NCBI GenBank assembly: GCA_937927265.1 | Contig: CALBCO010000204.1 | Location: 1-6,421 of the forward strand | DNA: 6,421 nucleotides | DNA from: an uncultured Verrucomicrobiae bacterium | GTDB taxonomy: Bacteria > Verrucomicrobiota > Verrucomicrobiia > Palsa-1439 | Direction of reading: 5' to 3' | Shown here: positions 6,123 to 6,421 of the stretch, one piece after another | Numbering within the stretch: position 1 is the first letter of the stretch | How the letters are laid out: every line of letters starts with the position of its first letter | Position numbers and translations under genes: made by a program | Notes under the pieces: model-generated | Database searches by the model: none | Told to the model about the DNA's origin: nothing | Seen by the model: only the letters and a program-made list of their open reading frames with translations

Positions 6123-6421
6123 GCGCACGATATTTTGGATGGCGATGGGTGGTCGGGGCAACAGCGGTGTTTGCTTTTGTCGCTGCCAACGGGGCGGAGT
6201 CCGATAATTGGCGCACAGAATTTTTGGCGGCGCGGGCGCGGTTGCAAGCCCAACGGGCGTGGAGTTTCGCGCCTGTGGTTACCCCGGTCATGAAACCGGC
6301 CGATCCGCCGCTGGCCCTCAACGTTGAGTTGAACGGCGCCCAGTTTTTGGTGTTGCGGACCGAGAACCGTTTGTTGTGGGGGTTGTCGGGTCATCCGCAT
6401 TCCTACACGCATTATTGGCGC
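6119..6421 (+). CDS. Secreted protein of unknown function (3' partial)
   Basis: ATG at 6119 opens a frame that has no stop to the end of the window (101 codons). The N-terminus, MSARYFGWRW followed by VVGATAVFAFVAANGA, is a typical signal peptide with probable cleavage near NGA/ES (residues 20-23). The mature part begins with a charged, helical-looking stretch (NWRTEFLAARARLQAQRAW), then a proline-rich link (PVVTPVMKPADPP), then what looks like a beta-rich start of a domain (LALNVELNGAQFLVLR). I do not recognise the family. The segment RAWSFAPVV is faintly like the 'WAF.P' lead-in of planctomycete DUF1549/DUF1553 proteins, but this is too weak to call. Codon use and base composition match the preceding gene, and the start is 40 bases after that gene's stop, so the two are probably co-transcribed. 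Confidence 0.7.
   Translation, partial: MSARYFGWRWVVGATAVFAFVAANGAESDNWRTEFLAARARLQAQRAWSFAPVVTPVMKPADPPLALNVELNGAQFLVLRTENRLLWGLSGHPHSYTHYWR

Noticed and set aside
5473..6321. 282-codon minus-strand open frame
   Set aside because: It is antisense to the propeller gene and the next secreted-protein gene, both of which have signal peptides and coherent protein features.

Overview
The window looks like part of a Verrucomicrobiota genome, with Planctomycetota or Lentisphaerota as the alternative. This rests on three things. A sulfatase sits beside large secreted carbohydrate-related proteins. Most starts lack a Shine-Dalgarno sequence. The intergenic REP-like hairpins translate to the 'AGILPA' and 'GQDARAP' peptides familiar from spurious ORFs in that group. 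The placement is inference, as no phylogenetic marker is present.

Layout: (1) Bases 1-2340, plus strand, hold the 3' part of a large gene for a probable extracellular glycoside-hydrolase-like protein with beta-sandwich, carbohydrate-binding-like modules. Its start lies off the left edge. (2) Bases 2341-2467 are a short convergent intergenic stretch. (3) Bases 2468-3952, minus strand, encode a complete cysteine-type (FGly) sulfatase with no signal peptide. (4) Bases 3953-4253 form a divergent control region. It has a promoter at each end and a nested palindromic repeat between them. (5) Bases 4254-5060, plus strand, encode an IclR-family regulator. (6) Bases 5152-6078, plus strand, encode a secreted beta-propeller protein. 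(7) Bases 6119-6421, plus strand, hold the first 101 codons of another secreted protein that runs off the right edge. This gene lacks a stop in the window, so a search for complete ORFs would miss it.

The genes probably form a small sulfated-glycan or sulfate-ester utilisation locus. The sulfatase would remove sulfate. The IclR protein would sense a small-molecule product and control the divergent promoters. The secreted proteins would bind or process the substrate outside the cytoplasm. The substrate cannot be read from the sequence.

The most unusual signals are in non-coding and junction sequence. These are the nested repeat between the divergent promoters, a third hairpin of the same design inside the 5' end of the iclR-type gene, promoters placed so that both divergent mRNAs could be leaderless or nearly so, perfect palindromes within the regulator's own promoter, and a 15-residue mini-ORF joined to both flanking genes by ATGA overlaps. 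I see no clear evidence of a wholly new system.
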